From Crystallibacter permensis (lineage in GTDB: Bacteria; Actinomycetota; Actinomycetes; Actinomycetales; Micrococcaceae), in the NCBI RefSeq assembly GCF_025960875.1, contig NZ_JAODLR010000001.1, forward strand, positions 124,001 to 188,000: a DNA stretch of 64,000 nucleotides, given 5' to 3'. How positions within the stretch are numbered: the stretch's first letter is position 1; every line of letters starts with the position of its first letter. The notes beneath the pieces were generated by a model. That model had not been told where the DNA came from and searched no databases. It worked only from the letters and a program-made list of their open reading frames with translations. Of this stretch, positions 49,032-56,935 are shown in pieces. A program made the translations under genes and the position numbers.

Positions 49032-50642
49032 ATGGGGATGTCTGAAGGGCGCTCTGCCCGTTCAAAACGCACGACGCCGGTGCGTACCATTTCGCTGGCG
49101 GCTGCCACTGTCGCTTTGCTCACCACAGCCGGCCTGCCACCGGCCGTCGCGGCACCCACGGGCGAACTGCCGCAGGTTTCAGTGTCCACAGTGCAGATTC
49201 CTGCCAGTCCCGCCCTGTCTGACAAAGACATTGACGCGGCCAAGGGGGACGCCGAGGCGACGAAGGCGCTCGTCGAACGGATCGAAGAGCAGCTGCGCGC
49301 GGCCAGCGGGGAGCTGGAAAGCGCCCGCTACGAGACGATGCAGTCGCAGAACAACTACAGCACCGCCCTGCTCATCCAACAGGACCGCACGTCCGAACTG
49401 GAGGACGCTCGAAGCAAGGCGAAGCAGGCCGGTGAATACTTCGAAGCCGTTCAGGACCAAGTGGGCCAGCTGGCGGGAGAGCTGTACCGCAATGGTGGCG
49501 TCAACCCGGGTTTGAGCTCCCTGCTGGCCAGCGCCGATGCTGACGAAGTGCTCTACAAGGCGTCCGCCCTGGACGCCCTCTCCGACAACCGGTTCCAAAC
49601 CCTCACCTCTGCCCAGCAGGCAGCCCAGCTGTGGGCAGCCTGGGAACTCCACGTTTCGGAAGCCGAAGAAGCTGCCCAGGACGCGGCTGCCGCGGCCAAG
49701 GCCGCGGAGTCGAACGCCAAGGCCGCCAGCGCCGCCCACGAGCAGCTCGTCAGCAAGCAGGAAGAACAGCGCCACGTCCTGCTGGACCATTTGGCCGAAC
49801 TCCGCGGCACCAGCGTGGCCGAGGAGAACCAGCGGATCTCCGCACTGGAAGAAGCCGAGCAGCAACGCCAGTTCGAGGCTCTGGTGGCCGAATCCGAACG
49901 CCAGGCAGCCGCGCAGCCAGCAGCAGCCGCCAATGTACCGGCCTCCGGCGGTACCGGAAGCCCGTCACCTGCAACGGTAGTTCCGGCCGCGGACGGCATC
50001 ACGCCAGCCCCGGCGGCGCCGCCTCCCGCCGCGCCCAGCACCCCTGCGGCGCCTGCCGCACCGGTGGCTCCCCCGGCCCCTCCAGCCGCCGTTCCGGCAC
50101 CTGCCCCGGACCGGGCACCGGAACCTGCGCCCGAGCCCGAACGTGCACCGGCACCGGCACCTGCCCCACCTCCGGCCCCGGCCCCCGCGCCGGCACCTAA
50201 GCCTTCGCCGAAACCAGCTCCACCGAAGCAGGAGCCGGCTCCCGCACCCGCACCCGCACCGAATTACTCCACGGCGCAGACGGCGATTAACTACGCGACA
50301 GCCAAGGCCTCAAACAAGAAGTCCTATTACGAATGGGCCGGCAACGGGCCTTGGGGTTTCGACTGCTCCGGCCTGACGCAGCAGGCGTTCGGCACGGCGG
50401 GCAAGTGGATTCCGCGCACGGCCGCGGCACAGTACGACCAGGCACCGCACAAGGTTTCGCTGGGCAATCTGCAGCCCGGAGACCTGGTGTTCTGGGGCAC
50501 CGAAGGAAACTTCTGGCATGTGGCCCTCTACATCGGCGGCGGCCAGGTGGTCCACGCCATGAACCCGAACGACGGCCTGCGCGTCACACCCATCGGCTAC
50601 ATGTACGGCAAACTGCACGGCTATGGAGCCCGCTGGACCTAA
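49032..50642 (+). CDS. Secreted NlpC/P60 peptidoglycan endopeptidase with coiled coil (RipA-like)
   Basis: 536 residues. Signal peptide to about residue 40 (VAA-P). Residues about 60-290 are a long coiled coil rich in Ala, Glu and Gln, like the regulatory N-domain of RipA and PcsB. A Pro/Ala/Glu linker (about 300-415) leads to the NlpC/P60 domain: YYEWAGNGPWGFDCSGL with C445, TAAAQYDQAPH, LQPGDLVFWG, and H496 in FWHVALYIGGG, with H508 in VVHAMNP as third residue. It cuts peptide stems of peptidoglycan outside the cell, probably in cell separation. GGGGGA at 49018-49023 is the likely ribosome site. Confidence 0.94.
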   Translation: MGMSEGRSARSKRTTPVRTISLAAATVALLTTAGLPPAVAAPTGELPQVSVSTVQIPASPALSDKDIDAAKGDAEATKALVERIEEQLRAASGELESARYETMQSQNNYSTALLIQQDRTSELEDARSKAKQAGEYFEAVQDQVGQLAGELYRNGGVNPGLSSLLASADADEVLYKASALDALSDNRFQTLTSAQQAAQLWAAWELHVSEAEEAAQDAAAAAKAAESNAKAASAAHEQLVSKQEEQRHVLLDHLAELRGTSVAEENQRISALEEAEQQRQFEALVAESERQAAAQPAAAANVPASGGTGSPSPATVVPAADGITPAPAAPPPAAPSTPAAPAAPVAPPAPPAAVPAPAPDRAPEPAPEPERAPAPAPAPPPAPAPAPAPKPSPKPAPPKQEPAPAPAPAPNYSTAQTAINYATAKASNKKSYYEWAGNGPWGFDCSGLTQQAFGTAGKWIPRTAAAQYDQAPHKVSLGNLQPGDLVFWGTEGNFWHVALYIGGGQVVHAMNPNDGLRVTPIGYMYGKLHGYGARWT

Positions 50643-50669
50643 AACCGGGAGGCTACGGGCAGGGCCGGA

Positions 50670-51683
50670 TCATTCCTCCGGCATAGGGCCGAACTTCTTG
50701 CGGTCGTCGAGCCGTGGATCATGGGCGTCCGGTACCACCATGACGGGTCCCTTGGCGTGATGCAGGACTCCCTGGCTGGTGGAACCGAGCAGCATGCCGG
50801 CAAAGCCGCCGCGTCCGCGCGTACCCATAACCAGCAGTTCTGCCGTCCGCGTGGCTTCGATAAGCAGCTCCACGGGAGAGCCGTCCTGGACCTCGCCGCT
50901 GATCTGCAGGCCGGGGAAGTGGCTGCGCAACCAGGCCACGCCGGCGTCCAGCTGTGTCCTGAGGTCCGCGTACAGCGCCTCCCGGTCCAGCGGCGCGGGC
51001 ACCCAGGCCAGCGAACCGGTGAAAGGCGGCAGAGCGCAGATGACGCGCAGCGGCCGGCCCCAGCGCGCGGCCTGCTCAGCAGCGACGAGGGTGGCCATGC
51101 GTGCCTGCTCCGAGCCGTCGACGCCGACCAGGACAACCTTTTCCACGTCGTCGGGCTTGACCGGGACGTCCTTGCCCTTGGGCAGTTCGAAGTCGACGCC
51201 TTCGAGCCGCGGAGCGCAGGCCAGCGGGATAGTCACCGAGGGGCAATGGGCGTGCGCCGGGACGGCACTGCTGACAGAACCCAGCAGCCGGCCCATGAAG
51301 CCGCCGCGTCCACGTGTACCAACGACGACCAGCTCCGCCTCTTCCGACAGCTCCAGGAGCACCCCGGCGGCGTCCCCGGTTTCCACCGTGGCATGAACCT
51401 CGACGCCGTAGCCGTCCAGCTTCTCCACGGCCTGCTCAAGTACGGCTTCCGCGCCCTCGCGGATCACCGCATCATCCAAAGTGGCGTAGCCGGCATCCAT
51501 GCTCGAAGCGGCGAAGACGGGAACGGTATAGGCGGTGATGACATGCAGCGGGGTCCGGCGTTTTTGTGCCTCCTGGGCTGCCCATACCAGCGCGCAGTGG
51601 CTCTGGTCCGAACCGTCCACACCAACCACGATTCCGCGGGGCGTTCCGCCGCGGCTGGCATTACCGGGTGTTGCGTTTGTCAT
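50670..51683 (-). CDS. Tandem universal stress protein
   Basis: 337 residues with two UspA domains. Each starts with VVGVDGSDQSHCALVWA or VLVGVDGSEQARMATLVAA and ends in the ATP-binding motif GTRGRGGFMGRLLGSVS or GTRGRGGFAGMLLGSTS (G-x2-G-x9-G-S/T). Such tandem proteins are cytoplasmic ATP-binding stress factors common in mycobacteria and relatives. ATG 51683 is preceded by GGGAG. A 27-base palindrome lies 56 bases upstream, in the divergent region shared with the flavoprotein gene. Confidence 0.94.
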   Translation of the reverse strand: MTNATPGNASRGGTPRGIVVGVDGSDQSHCALVWAAQEAQKRRTPLHVITAYTVPVFAASSMDAGYATLDDAVIREGAEAVLEQAVEKLDGYGVEVHATVETGDAAGVLLELSEEAELVVVGTRGRGGFMGRLLGSVSSAVPAHAHCPSVTIPLACAPRLEGVDFELPKGKDVPVKPDDVEKVVLVGVDGSEQARMATLVAAEQAARWGRPLRVICALPPFTGSLAWVPAPLDREALYADLRTQLDAGVAWLRSHFPGLQISGEVQDGSPVELLIEATRTAELLVMGTRGRGGFAGMLLGSTSQGVLHHAKGPVMVVPDAHDPRLDDRKKFGPMPEE

Positions 51684-51738
51684 TGCTCCCGCCTCCCTCG
51701 AATGGGCAACTGCTCCGTTGCCATCTACTCTCAGCTTA

Positions 51739-51765
51739 CTCCCAGAGAAGCCTCTTCTCAGGGAG
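51739..51765. promoter_or_regulatory. 27-bp palindrome in the usp/flavoprotein divergent region
   Basis: Two 12-base arms (51739-51750 and 51754-51765) around CCT are complementary except at one position; the inner core is GAGAAG-CCT-CTTCTC. It lies between divergent genes, so it is either an operator or a hairpin in the usp leader. Confidence 0.6.
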
Positions 51766-51882
51766 GGCAAATTTGGATAGGCTTCGAGAAATCGCTGTCG
51801 AGTTCTCCCTCGGCCTGTGACCTGTGCCCGATGCGGATCCCGCCGCCGTGGCACTCTCCTACCCGTTCGAGGAGGCTGTACG

Positions 51883-52431
51883 GTGAGTGCTGTGTGCCCC
51901 GCAGACGTACCGATCGAGTCCACCACCACCGTTGTCATTGGTGCGGGCCTGCCCGGCCTCGCCGTGGCCAGTGAACTGAGCAGGCACGGCGTCGCCTCCA
52001 TTGTGCTGGAGGGCATGGGCACGGCCGGCAAGCGCCGGAGTGTCATGACGGACTCGGTCTCGCTGACGGAACGCTCGGAACTGCTGCGGCTGCTCCGTGG
52101 CTATGCCACCAGCCACCGCTTGGACGTCCGCCCCAGCACGATGGCCAACAAACTGAGTCGGGACCAGCAGCAGAAGTGGGTCATCCACACTGAGCAGGGC
52201 ATCCTGCAGGCGGAGTCCGTGGTGCTCACGGACTGCCCGCAGAACCAGGTCCGCCGGTTCCTGCGCGGTCTCGGGATCAACCTCGGCCGAGACCTCCGGG
52301 CAACGTTGAAGTCCCTGGGCCTCTACCTGGTCGGCGTGGCCGACCTGCTCACGCCCAGTACCCGGGAGATTGTGCGGCAGGCCAAACTGGTCGGCGACGC
52401 CATTGCTGGCGGCCGCATGCTTCTCGCCTGA
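51883..52431 (+). CDS. Truncated NAD(P)/FAD-binding oxidoreductase-like protein
   Basis: 182 residues from GTG 51883 behind GAGGAGG. The N-terminal dinucleotide-binding motif is intact: TTVVIGAGLPGLAVASELSRHG followed by an acidic residue after the second strand (VLEG). Instead of the NADPH domain and full FAD site of thioredoxin-reductase-like proteins it has a shortened middle (TERSELLRLLRGYATSHRLDVRP) and a C-terminal LYLVGVADLLTPSTREIVRQAKLVGDAIA, which resembles the G-D/ VGD end of the FAD domain. It may be a stand-alone Rossmann protein or a decaying flavoprotein. Converges on copC with one base between. Confidence 0.65.
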   Translation: MSAVCPADVPIESTTTVVIGAGLPGLAVASELSRHGVASIVLEGMGTAGKRRSVMTDSVSLTERSELLRLLRGYATSHRLDVRPSTMANKLSRDQQQKWVIHTEQGILQAESVVLTDCPQNQVRRFLRGLGINLGRDLRATLKSLGLYLVGVADLLTPSTREIVRQAKLVGDAIAGGRMLLA

Positions 52432-52432
52432 G

Positions 52433-53062
52433 CTACTCGCCGCCCTTGCCGAGACGGCGCTTCGCCGTCACCCCGATGACGACGCCAAGCACCACGAGCG
52501 CGGCGACCATGCCGAGGACGCTCCACGGAACCGTCTGGCCGGCTACCGTAATGCCTGCTGGCTCGTCGGCCGGATTTTCTTGCGTCTCGATCGGCTCGGG
52601 CGTTCCCGCACCGGCATCCGTGCCCGCGCCAGCACTGGCGCCGGCACTGGCACCTTCTGTGCCCTCTGCGCCGGATTCCACAGTGAAGGTGAAGTTCCCT
52701 TCGATCGGATGGGCGTCGGATGACACCACCCGCCACACCACCGAGTATTCGCCCGCAGGCGCATCGGCCTTGATCGGCTGGCTGACTTCGGTGTCAGTGA
52801 TCTGCACCTCGCCGTCGGCCCAGTTGGTTCCCGATGAGTCCTGGATCTGCACCACGGAACCCAGCGCCACGGGGACGTTGCTGAAGTTCAGCGTCAACTC
52901 CTCGGGCATGGTCTCCACCACCGCACCGGCTTCCGGCGTCTGCGAGAGGAGTTCATCGTGGGCTTGTGCCCCGGCGGCGGGAAACAGTACAAAGGCGGCG
53001 GCCACCAGCACAGCCGTGACTAACCTAACGGCTGCGGAGGCACTCAGGGAAAGCTTTTTCAC
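52433..53062 (-). CDS. copC: CopC-domain copper-binding exported protein
   Basis: 209 residues. Signal peptide ending AQA, so that the mature protein starts with His (HDELLSQTPEAGA), the N-terminal copper ligand of CopC/YobA/PcoC. TLNFSNVPVALGSVVQIQD and VWRVVSSDAHPIEGNFTFTVE complete the beta-barrel, with the second His in DAHP. A low-complexity Gly/Ala/Thr/Glu linker leads to a C-terminal membrane helix (VPWSVLGMVAALVVLGVVIG) and basic tail. It binds copper at the cell surface. The usual CopD partner is absent. GTG 53062 has GGAGGA directly upstream. Confidence 0.92.
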   Translation of the reverse strand: MKKLSLSASAAVRLVTAVLVAAAFVLFPAAGAQAHDELLSQTPEAGAVVETMPEELTLNFSNVPVALGSVVQIQDSSGTNWADGEVQITDTEVSQPIKADAPAGEYSVVWRVVSSDAHPIEGNFTFTVESGAEGTEGASAGASAGAGTDAGAGTPEPIETQENPADEPAGITVAGQTVPWSVLGMVAALVVLGVVIGVTAKRRLGKGGE

Positions 53063-53135
53063 TCCTCCAGCCTACGTCGAGGGTTAGGATTCATGGGAAA
53101 CGCGCCATCCCAACACTTCTGCGGAGGACCTCTCC

Positions 53136-54596
53136 ATGCCCCGACAGGGAAATATACAGACCAAGCAAGGCTTCCTGGCCAAGGTCGATACGTATTTTGA
53201 GATCACCAAAAGAGGCTCCAACTACTCGCGTGAAATCCGCGGTGGTCTGGCTACCTTCTTTGCCATGAGCTACATTGTGGTGCTCAATCCGCTGATTCTC
53301 AGCGGCGCAGACGCCAACGGAGATGAACTCGGTGGTGCCCGCGTTGCTGCCGTCACCGCGTTGGTGGCCGGCGTGCTGACCATCGTCATGGGTGCCTGGG
53401 CGAAGTACCCCTTCGCCCTCGCGACCGGCCTGGGCGTCAACGCGTTCGTTGCCGTCACTGTGGCCAGCAACCCGGGCCTCACCTGGCCCGATGTGATGGG
53501 TCTGGTGGTGCTGTCCGGCGTCACCATGCTGATCCTGGTGCTGACCGGGTTCAGAACGGCCGTCTTCAAAGCTGTCCCCGCGAGCCTGAAAACCGCCATT
53601 GTAGTGGGCATCGGCATGTTCATCGCGCTGATCGGCCTGGTCAACGCAGGGTTCGTCCGCCGCGTCCCCGACGTTGCCGGCACCACCGTTCCGGTTGGTC
53701 TGGGCTTCGACGGCAAGCTCATGGGCTGGCCCACCCTGGTCTTCATCTTCGGCCTGGTCCTGACCATGGTCCTGGTGGTGCGGAAGGTCAAAGGTGCCAT
53801 CCTGATCGGCATCGTGGCTGCCACGGTGTTCGCCCTGATCGTGGAGGCCGTTGCCCAGCCCGGTTCGCAAGGTGCCGGCGTCCCCACCGGCTGGTCCCTC
53901 GTGACACCGAGCCTGCCGGACTGGTCTGCGCCGGACCTGAGCCTGATCGGCCAAGTCAGCATTTTCGGTGCGTTCAGCGAACTCGGCGTCACGGCCGCGA
54001 GCCTACTGGCCTTCGCCATCCTGCTCAGCATCTTCTTCGATGCGATGGGCACCATGGTGGGTCTGGCCAACGAAGCCGGGCTGACCGACAAGGAAGGCAA
54101 CATCCCGCTTGTGGACCGCGTGCTGCTGGTCGACGCGGCCGGTGCCATTGCCGGCGGCGGGGCTTCGGTCTCCTCCAGCCAGATCTACGTTGAATCCGGT
54201 GCCGGGATCGGGGAAGGAGCCAGGACGGGACTGGCCAGCATTGTCACAGGCCTGCTCTTCGTCGTCGCCATGTTCTTCACCCCGCTGATCTACCTGGTGC
54301 CGTTCGAGGCGGTGGCGCCGGCGCTCGTCGTCGTTGGTTTCATGATGGTGGCCCAGGTAGGGCGGATCGATTGGTCGGACTGGGGCGTGGCCCTGCCGGC
54401 CTTCCTGACCTTCACGCTGATGCCGTTCACGTACTCGATTGCCAACGGCCTGGGCGCCGGTTTCATCGCCTACGTCATCATCCGCGCTGTGCAGGGACGG
54501 ACCAAGGACGTGCACCCGCTGATGTGGGCAGTTGCCGGGGCGTTTGTCATCTTCTTCGGCATCGGCCCGATCGAGCAGCTCCTGGGCGTTTCCTGA
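53136..54596 (+). CDS. NCS2-family purine permease (AzgA/PbuG-like)
   Basis: 486 residues, about 12-14 membrane helices. EIRGGLATFFAMSYIVVLNP, FALATGLGVNAFVAVTV, SIFFDAMGTMVGLANEAGL and GAIAGGGASVSSSQIYVESGAGIGEGARTGLAS are diagnostic of the adenine/guanine/hypoxanthine AzgA-type branch. It imports purine bases by proton symport. GGAGG precedes ATG 53136. No purine riboswitch fits in the 73 bases to the divergent copC gene. Confidence 0.95.
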   Translation: MPRQGNIQTKQGFLAKVDTYFEITKRGSNYSREIRGGLATFFAMSYIVVLNPLILSGADANGDELGGARVAAVTALVAGVLTIVMGAWAKYPFALATGLGVNAFVAVTVASNPGLTWPDVMGLVVLSGVTMLILVLTGFRTAVFKAVPASLKTAIVVGIGMFIALIGLVNAGFVRRVPDVAGTTVPVGLGFDGKLMGWPTLVFIFGLVLTMVLVVRKVKGAILIGIVAATVFALIVEAVAQPGSQGAGVPTGWSLVTPSLPDWSAPDLSLIGQVSIFGAFSELGVTAASLLAFAILLSIFFDAMGTMVGLANEAGLTDKEGNIPLVDRVLLVDAAGAIAGGGASVSSSQIYVESGAGIGEGARTGLASIVTGLLFVVAMFFTPLIYLVPFEAVAPALVVVGFMMVAQVGRIDWSDWGVALPAFLTFTLMPFTYSIANGLGAGFIAYVIIRAVQGRTKDVHPLMWAVAGAFVIFFGIGPIEQLLGVS

Positions 54597-54609
54597 CGGG
54601 TTAAACCGA

Positions 54610-54662
54610 GATGCCGGGTGCTGGGCCTAACTTGGGGGGATTAGGCTTCAGCTCCCGGCATC
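54610..54662 (+). other. Double-stem RNA element after the purine permease
   Basis: GATGCCGGG 54610-54618 pairs with CCCGGCATC 54654-54662, and inside it GCCTAA 54625-54630 pairs with TTAGGC 54641-54646. No U-tract follows. It may be a 3' stability or Rho-linked element. The rest of the 267-base gap to 54863 shows nothing clear. Confidence 0.5.
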
Positions 54663-54863
54663 CGGCACCGGATCAGGTCCGGTTGAGCAGACAGGGTGCT
54701 CCAGCCACCATCCATAGTGTCGAAGCCGATTTTGTCCCCGGTCTGCCTCCGAAGAGTTCACCGCAAGCGGATCCCTCCCGGGCCTTTTACGGTCTCCCAT
54801 GACCGTTCGTTCTAAATCTAATACAGAACCTGCTGACAAGTCACAACATTCGGTGAAACGATC

Positions 54864-55718
54864 CTAATTCGTTGCGCGGTCTTGCAGAACGGCAACACCT
54901 CTGGAAAACTTTGCCACTTCGCCACGACCCCAGAGCTGCGCCGGGACCGCGCCGCCCAGCAGGGCCCGCACAAGCTGCGGGTCGTCGCCGAACGGAACGT
55001 CGCTGCCGGCGATGATGACGTTGCCATAGCGCCGCCCTTTAAGCATAGGCGGATCGGCAATGATCAGGGTATGTTCGAAGACGCTCGAGATCGTGGCGGC
55101 CTCGGCACGGGCGCCCAGCAGCTGCGGAGTATCCCCGCAATTGACCAGGTAGATTCCGCCCGGTGCCAGTACCCGGCGGGCCGCCTGGGTGAATTCCAGT
55201 GTGACCAGGCTGTCCGGCGTCAGACTGCCGGCGAACACGTCCCGGATGATCAAGTCCCGGCTGTTTTCGGACAGCGACTCGGTAACCTCGCGGGCTTCGC
55301 CGACGCGGATGCGTACCAGCGGCGCTTTGGGAATGTCGAACCATTGCCGGACCAGCTCGGCCAGCTTGGCATCGATTTCGACGACGACCTGCCGCGCGTC
55401 CGGGTAACGCGACGCGAGGTAACGGGCCATCGAACAGGCCCCGCCGCCCAGGTGGAGCGCGCGCAGTGAACCCGTTGCGGGCCAGTGCGATTCGATCAGC
55501 GCCGCCATCCAGCGCATGTACTCGAAGTCCAGCCGCTCGGGCTCGCCGATCACCACATGCGAGGACTGGACCCCGTTGATCTTCAGCAGCCAGGCGTCCG
55601 TTCCGTCGGCGTCCCGGACCAGTTCGGCCACGCCGGAGGAAATCTCGTACCGTCCTTCGGCGGGCCCGGCAGCAGTTTCGGCCGGCTCGGGGTTCCGGCC
55701 GCGGTTGCGCCGTCCCAT
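54864..55718 (-). CDS. Spermidine-synthase-like methyltransferase-fold protein
   Basis: 284 residues. The SAM/decarboxylated-SAM fold is shown by LRALHLGGGACSMARYLASRYPDARQVVVEIDAKLAELVRQWF, IRVGEAREVTESL, DLIIRDVFAGSLTPDSLVTLEF and ARRVLAPGGIYLVNCGD. Spermidine-synthase-like orphans of this kind are widespread in actinobacteria; the catalytic Asp of true aminopropyl transferases seems to read D in RDVFAG but the rest of the putrescine pocket is not evident. No speD or polyamine gene is near. Function uncertain. Confidence 0.8.
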   Translation of the reverse strand: MGRRNRGRNPEPAETAAGPAEGRYEISSGVAELVRDADGTDAWLLKINGVQSSHVVIGEPERLDFEYMRWMAALIESHWPATGSLRALHLGGGACSMARYLASRYPDARQVVVEIDAKLAELVRQWFDIPKAPLVRIRVGEAREVTESLSENSRDLIIRDVFAGSLTPDSLVTLEFTQAARRVLAPGGIYLVNCGDTPQLLGARAEAATISSVFEHTLIIADPPMLKGRRYGNVIIAGSDVPFGDDPQLVRALLGGAVPAQLWGRGEVAKFSRGVAVLQDRATN

Positions 55719-55796
55719 CAGCCGTTCCTATCGGCGAATTCAGGCGCAGTCATACCGTTGATCGTAAGACGTCCGCCGCTCCGGCCGGAAACCGGC

Positions 55797-56495
55797 CTAC
55801 TTCACAAGCGCGAAGGCGAAGCCGTCCCAGCCCTTGGAGCCTACGGTCTGCAAGGCCGTGGCATCCAGCCGCCCATCGCTGCCCAGCAGCGCCAAGGCAT
55901 CGCGCGTGCCACGGATGGCCGCCGCCTCCGCATCGTCCCCACCCGCACCGGCGTTGTCCGCATCCAGGACGCTGCCGCCGCGGACCACGTTGTCCACCAC
56001 GATCAGGCTGCCGGAGCGGGTCAGCTTCAGTGCCCAGTTGACGTAGTTGGCGTTGTTTTCCTTATCGGCGTCGATGAAGACCAGGTCGAAGGGGCCCGCT
56101 CCTTCAGCCTCGAGCTGCGGCAGCGTGTCCAGCGCGGCGCCCACCCGGATGCTGACCTTGGCACCAATGCCGGCCCGTTCCAGGTTCTCCCGCGCCACCT
56201 CGGCATGGCGAGCCTCGTACTCGCAGGTGACCACTTCGCCGTCGTCAGGTAGTCCGCGCGCCAGCCACGTGGTGCTGTAGCCGCCCAGGGTGCCGATCTC
56301 CAGCACCTTCCGCGCCCCGGTCAACCGTGCCAGCAGCATCAGCAGTTTTCCCTGTGGCGCGGCCACCTCGATGTGCGGCAATCCGGCGGCCACCGTGGCG
56401 TCACGGGCCGCGGCCAGCGCCTCGTCCTCGCCGACCAGCGTGGCGGTGAGGTACTCCTCCACCTCCACCCAGCGCTCTCCCGGCCCGGCGTTCAT
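55797..56495 (-). CDS. SAM-dependent O-methyltransferase (class I, COMT-like)
   Basis: 232 residues. VLEIGTLGGYSTTWLARGLPDDGEVVTCEYEARHAEVARENLERAG is the SAM site and FDLVFIDADKENNANYVNWALKLTRSGSLIVVDNVVRGG holds the catalytic metal Asp residues of the catechol O-methyltransferase-like family. It probably methylates a small hydroxylated compound. ATG 56495 overlaps the stop of the thiamine-binding protein gene, so both are one unit. Confidence 0.93.
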   Translation of the reverse strand: MNAGPGERWVEVEEYLTATLVGEDEALAAARDATVAAGLPHIEVAAPQGKLLMLLARLTGARKVLEIGTLGGYSTTWLARGLPDDGEVVTCEYEARHAEVARENLERAGIGAKVSIRVGAALDTLPQLEAEGAGPFDLVFIDADKENNANYVNWALKLTRSGSLIVVDNVVRGGSVLDADNAGAGGDDAEAAAIRGTRDALALLGSDGRLDATALQTVGSKGWDGFAFALVK

Positions 56496-56821
56496 GCACG
56501 GTCTACTTCGGTGATGGCTGCTTCCAGCCGTTCCACCTTGCCGGTCAGCTCACCGTAGTAGCCGGGCCGGATGTCCGCTTTCAGGACCAGCGAGACGCGC
56601 TCACCGAACTGCCCGACGGCCTCCGTGGCCCGCTTGATCACGTCGAAGACCTCGTCCCACTCACCCTCGATGGTGGTGAACATGGCATCCGTCTTATTGG
56701 GCAGGCCTGATTCGCGGACGATTTTCACGGCGGCGGCGACGGCCCCGTGGACCGAAGCGTCGTGCGGTGCGGGCCCTTTGGCAGGCGCGCCGGACGGAGA
56801 AACAGAGAAGGCTACAAGCAT
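56492..56821 (-). CDS. Thiamine-binding protein (DUF77/MTH1187 family)
   Basis: 109 residues. MLVAFSVSPSG, AVAAAVKIVRESGLPNKTDAMFTTIEGEWDEVFDVIKRATEAV and RVSLVLKADIRPGYYGELTGKVERLE are the DUF77 pattern; members such as YkoF relatives and Thermotoga homologues bind thiamine or similar compounds as small ferredoxin-like oligomers. ATG 56821. Four-base overlap with the O-methyltransferase gene. Biological role unknown. Confidence 0.88.
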   Translation of the reverse strand: MLVAFSVSPSGAPAKGPAPHDASVHGAVAAAVKIVRESGLPNKTDAMFTTIEGEWDEVFDVIKRATEAVGQFGERVSLVLKADIRPGYYGELTGKVERLEAAITEVDRA

Positions 56822-56935
56822 GAGCCCAGTCTTACACAGCCACCTGCGGCGCAACAGGCTTTGCCATGGCGGTAGTCCGTGGCGGCGGGCTTTGGCAGGA
56901 TGGGGTGGACCACACTTCCCCGGGAGGCACGTTTT

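Noticed and set aside
53063-53135. Purine riboswitch before the NCS2 permease
   Set aside because: The 73-base gap has no P1-P2-P3 purine aptamer and includes the copC start on the other strand.
54611-54802. A 63-codon frame between the permease and the spermidine-synthase-like gene
   Set aside because: It runs through the nested hairpin, has no ribosome site and no plausible protein pattern.
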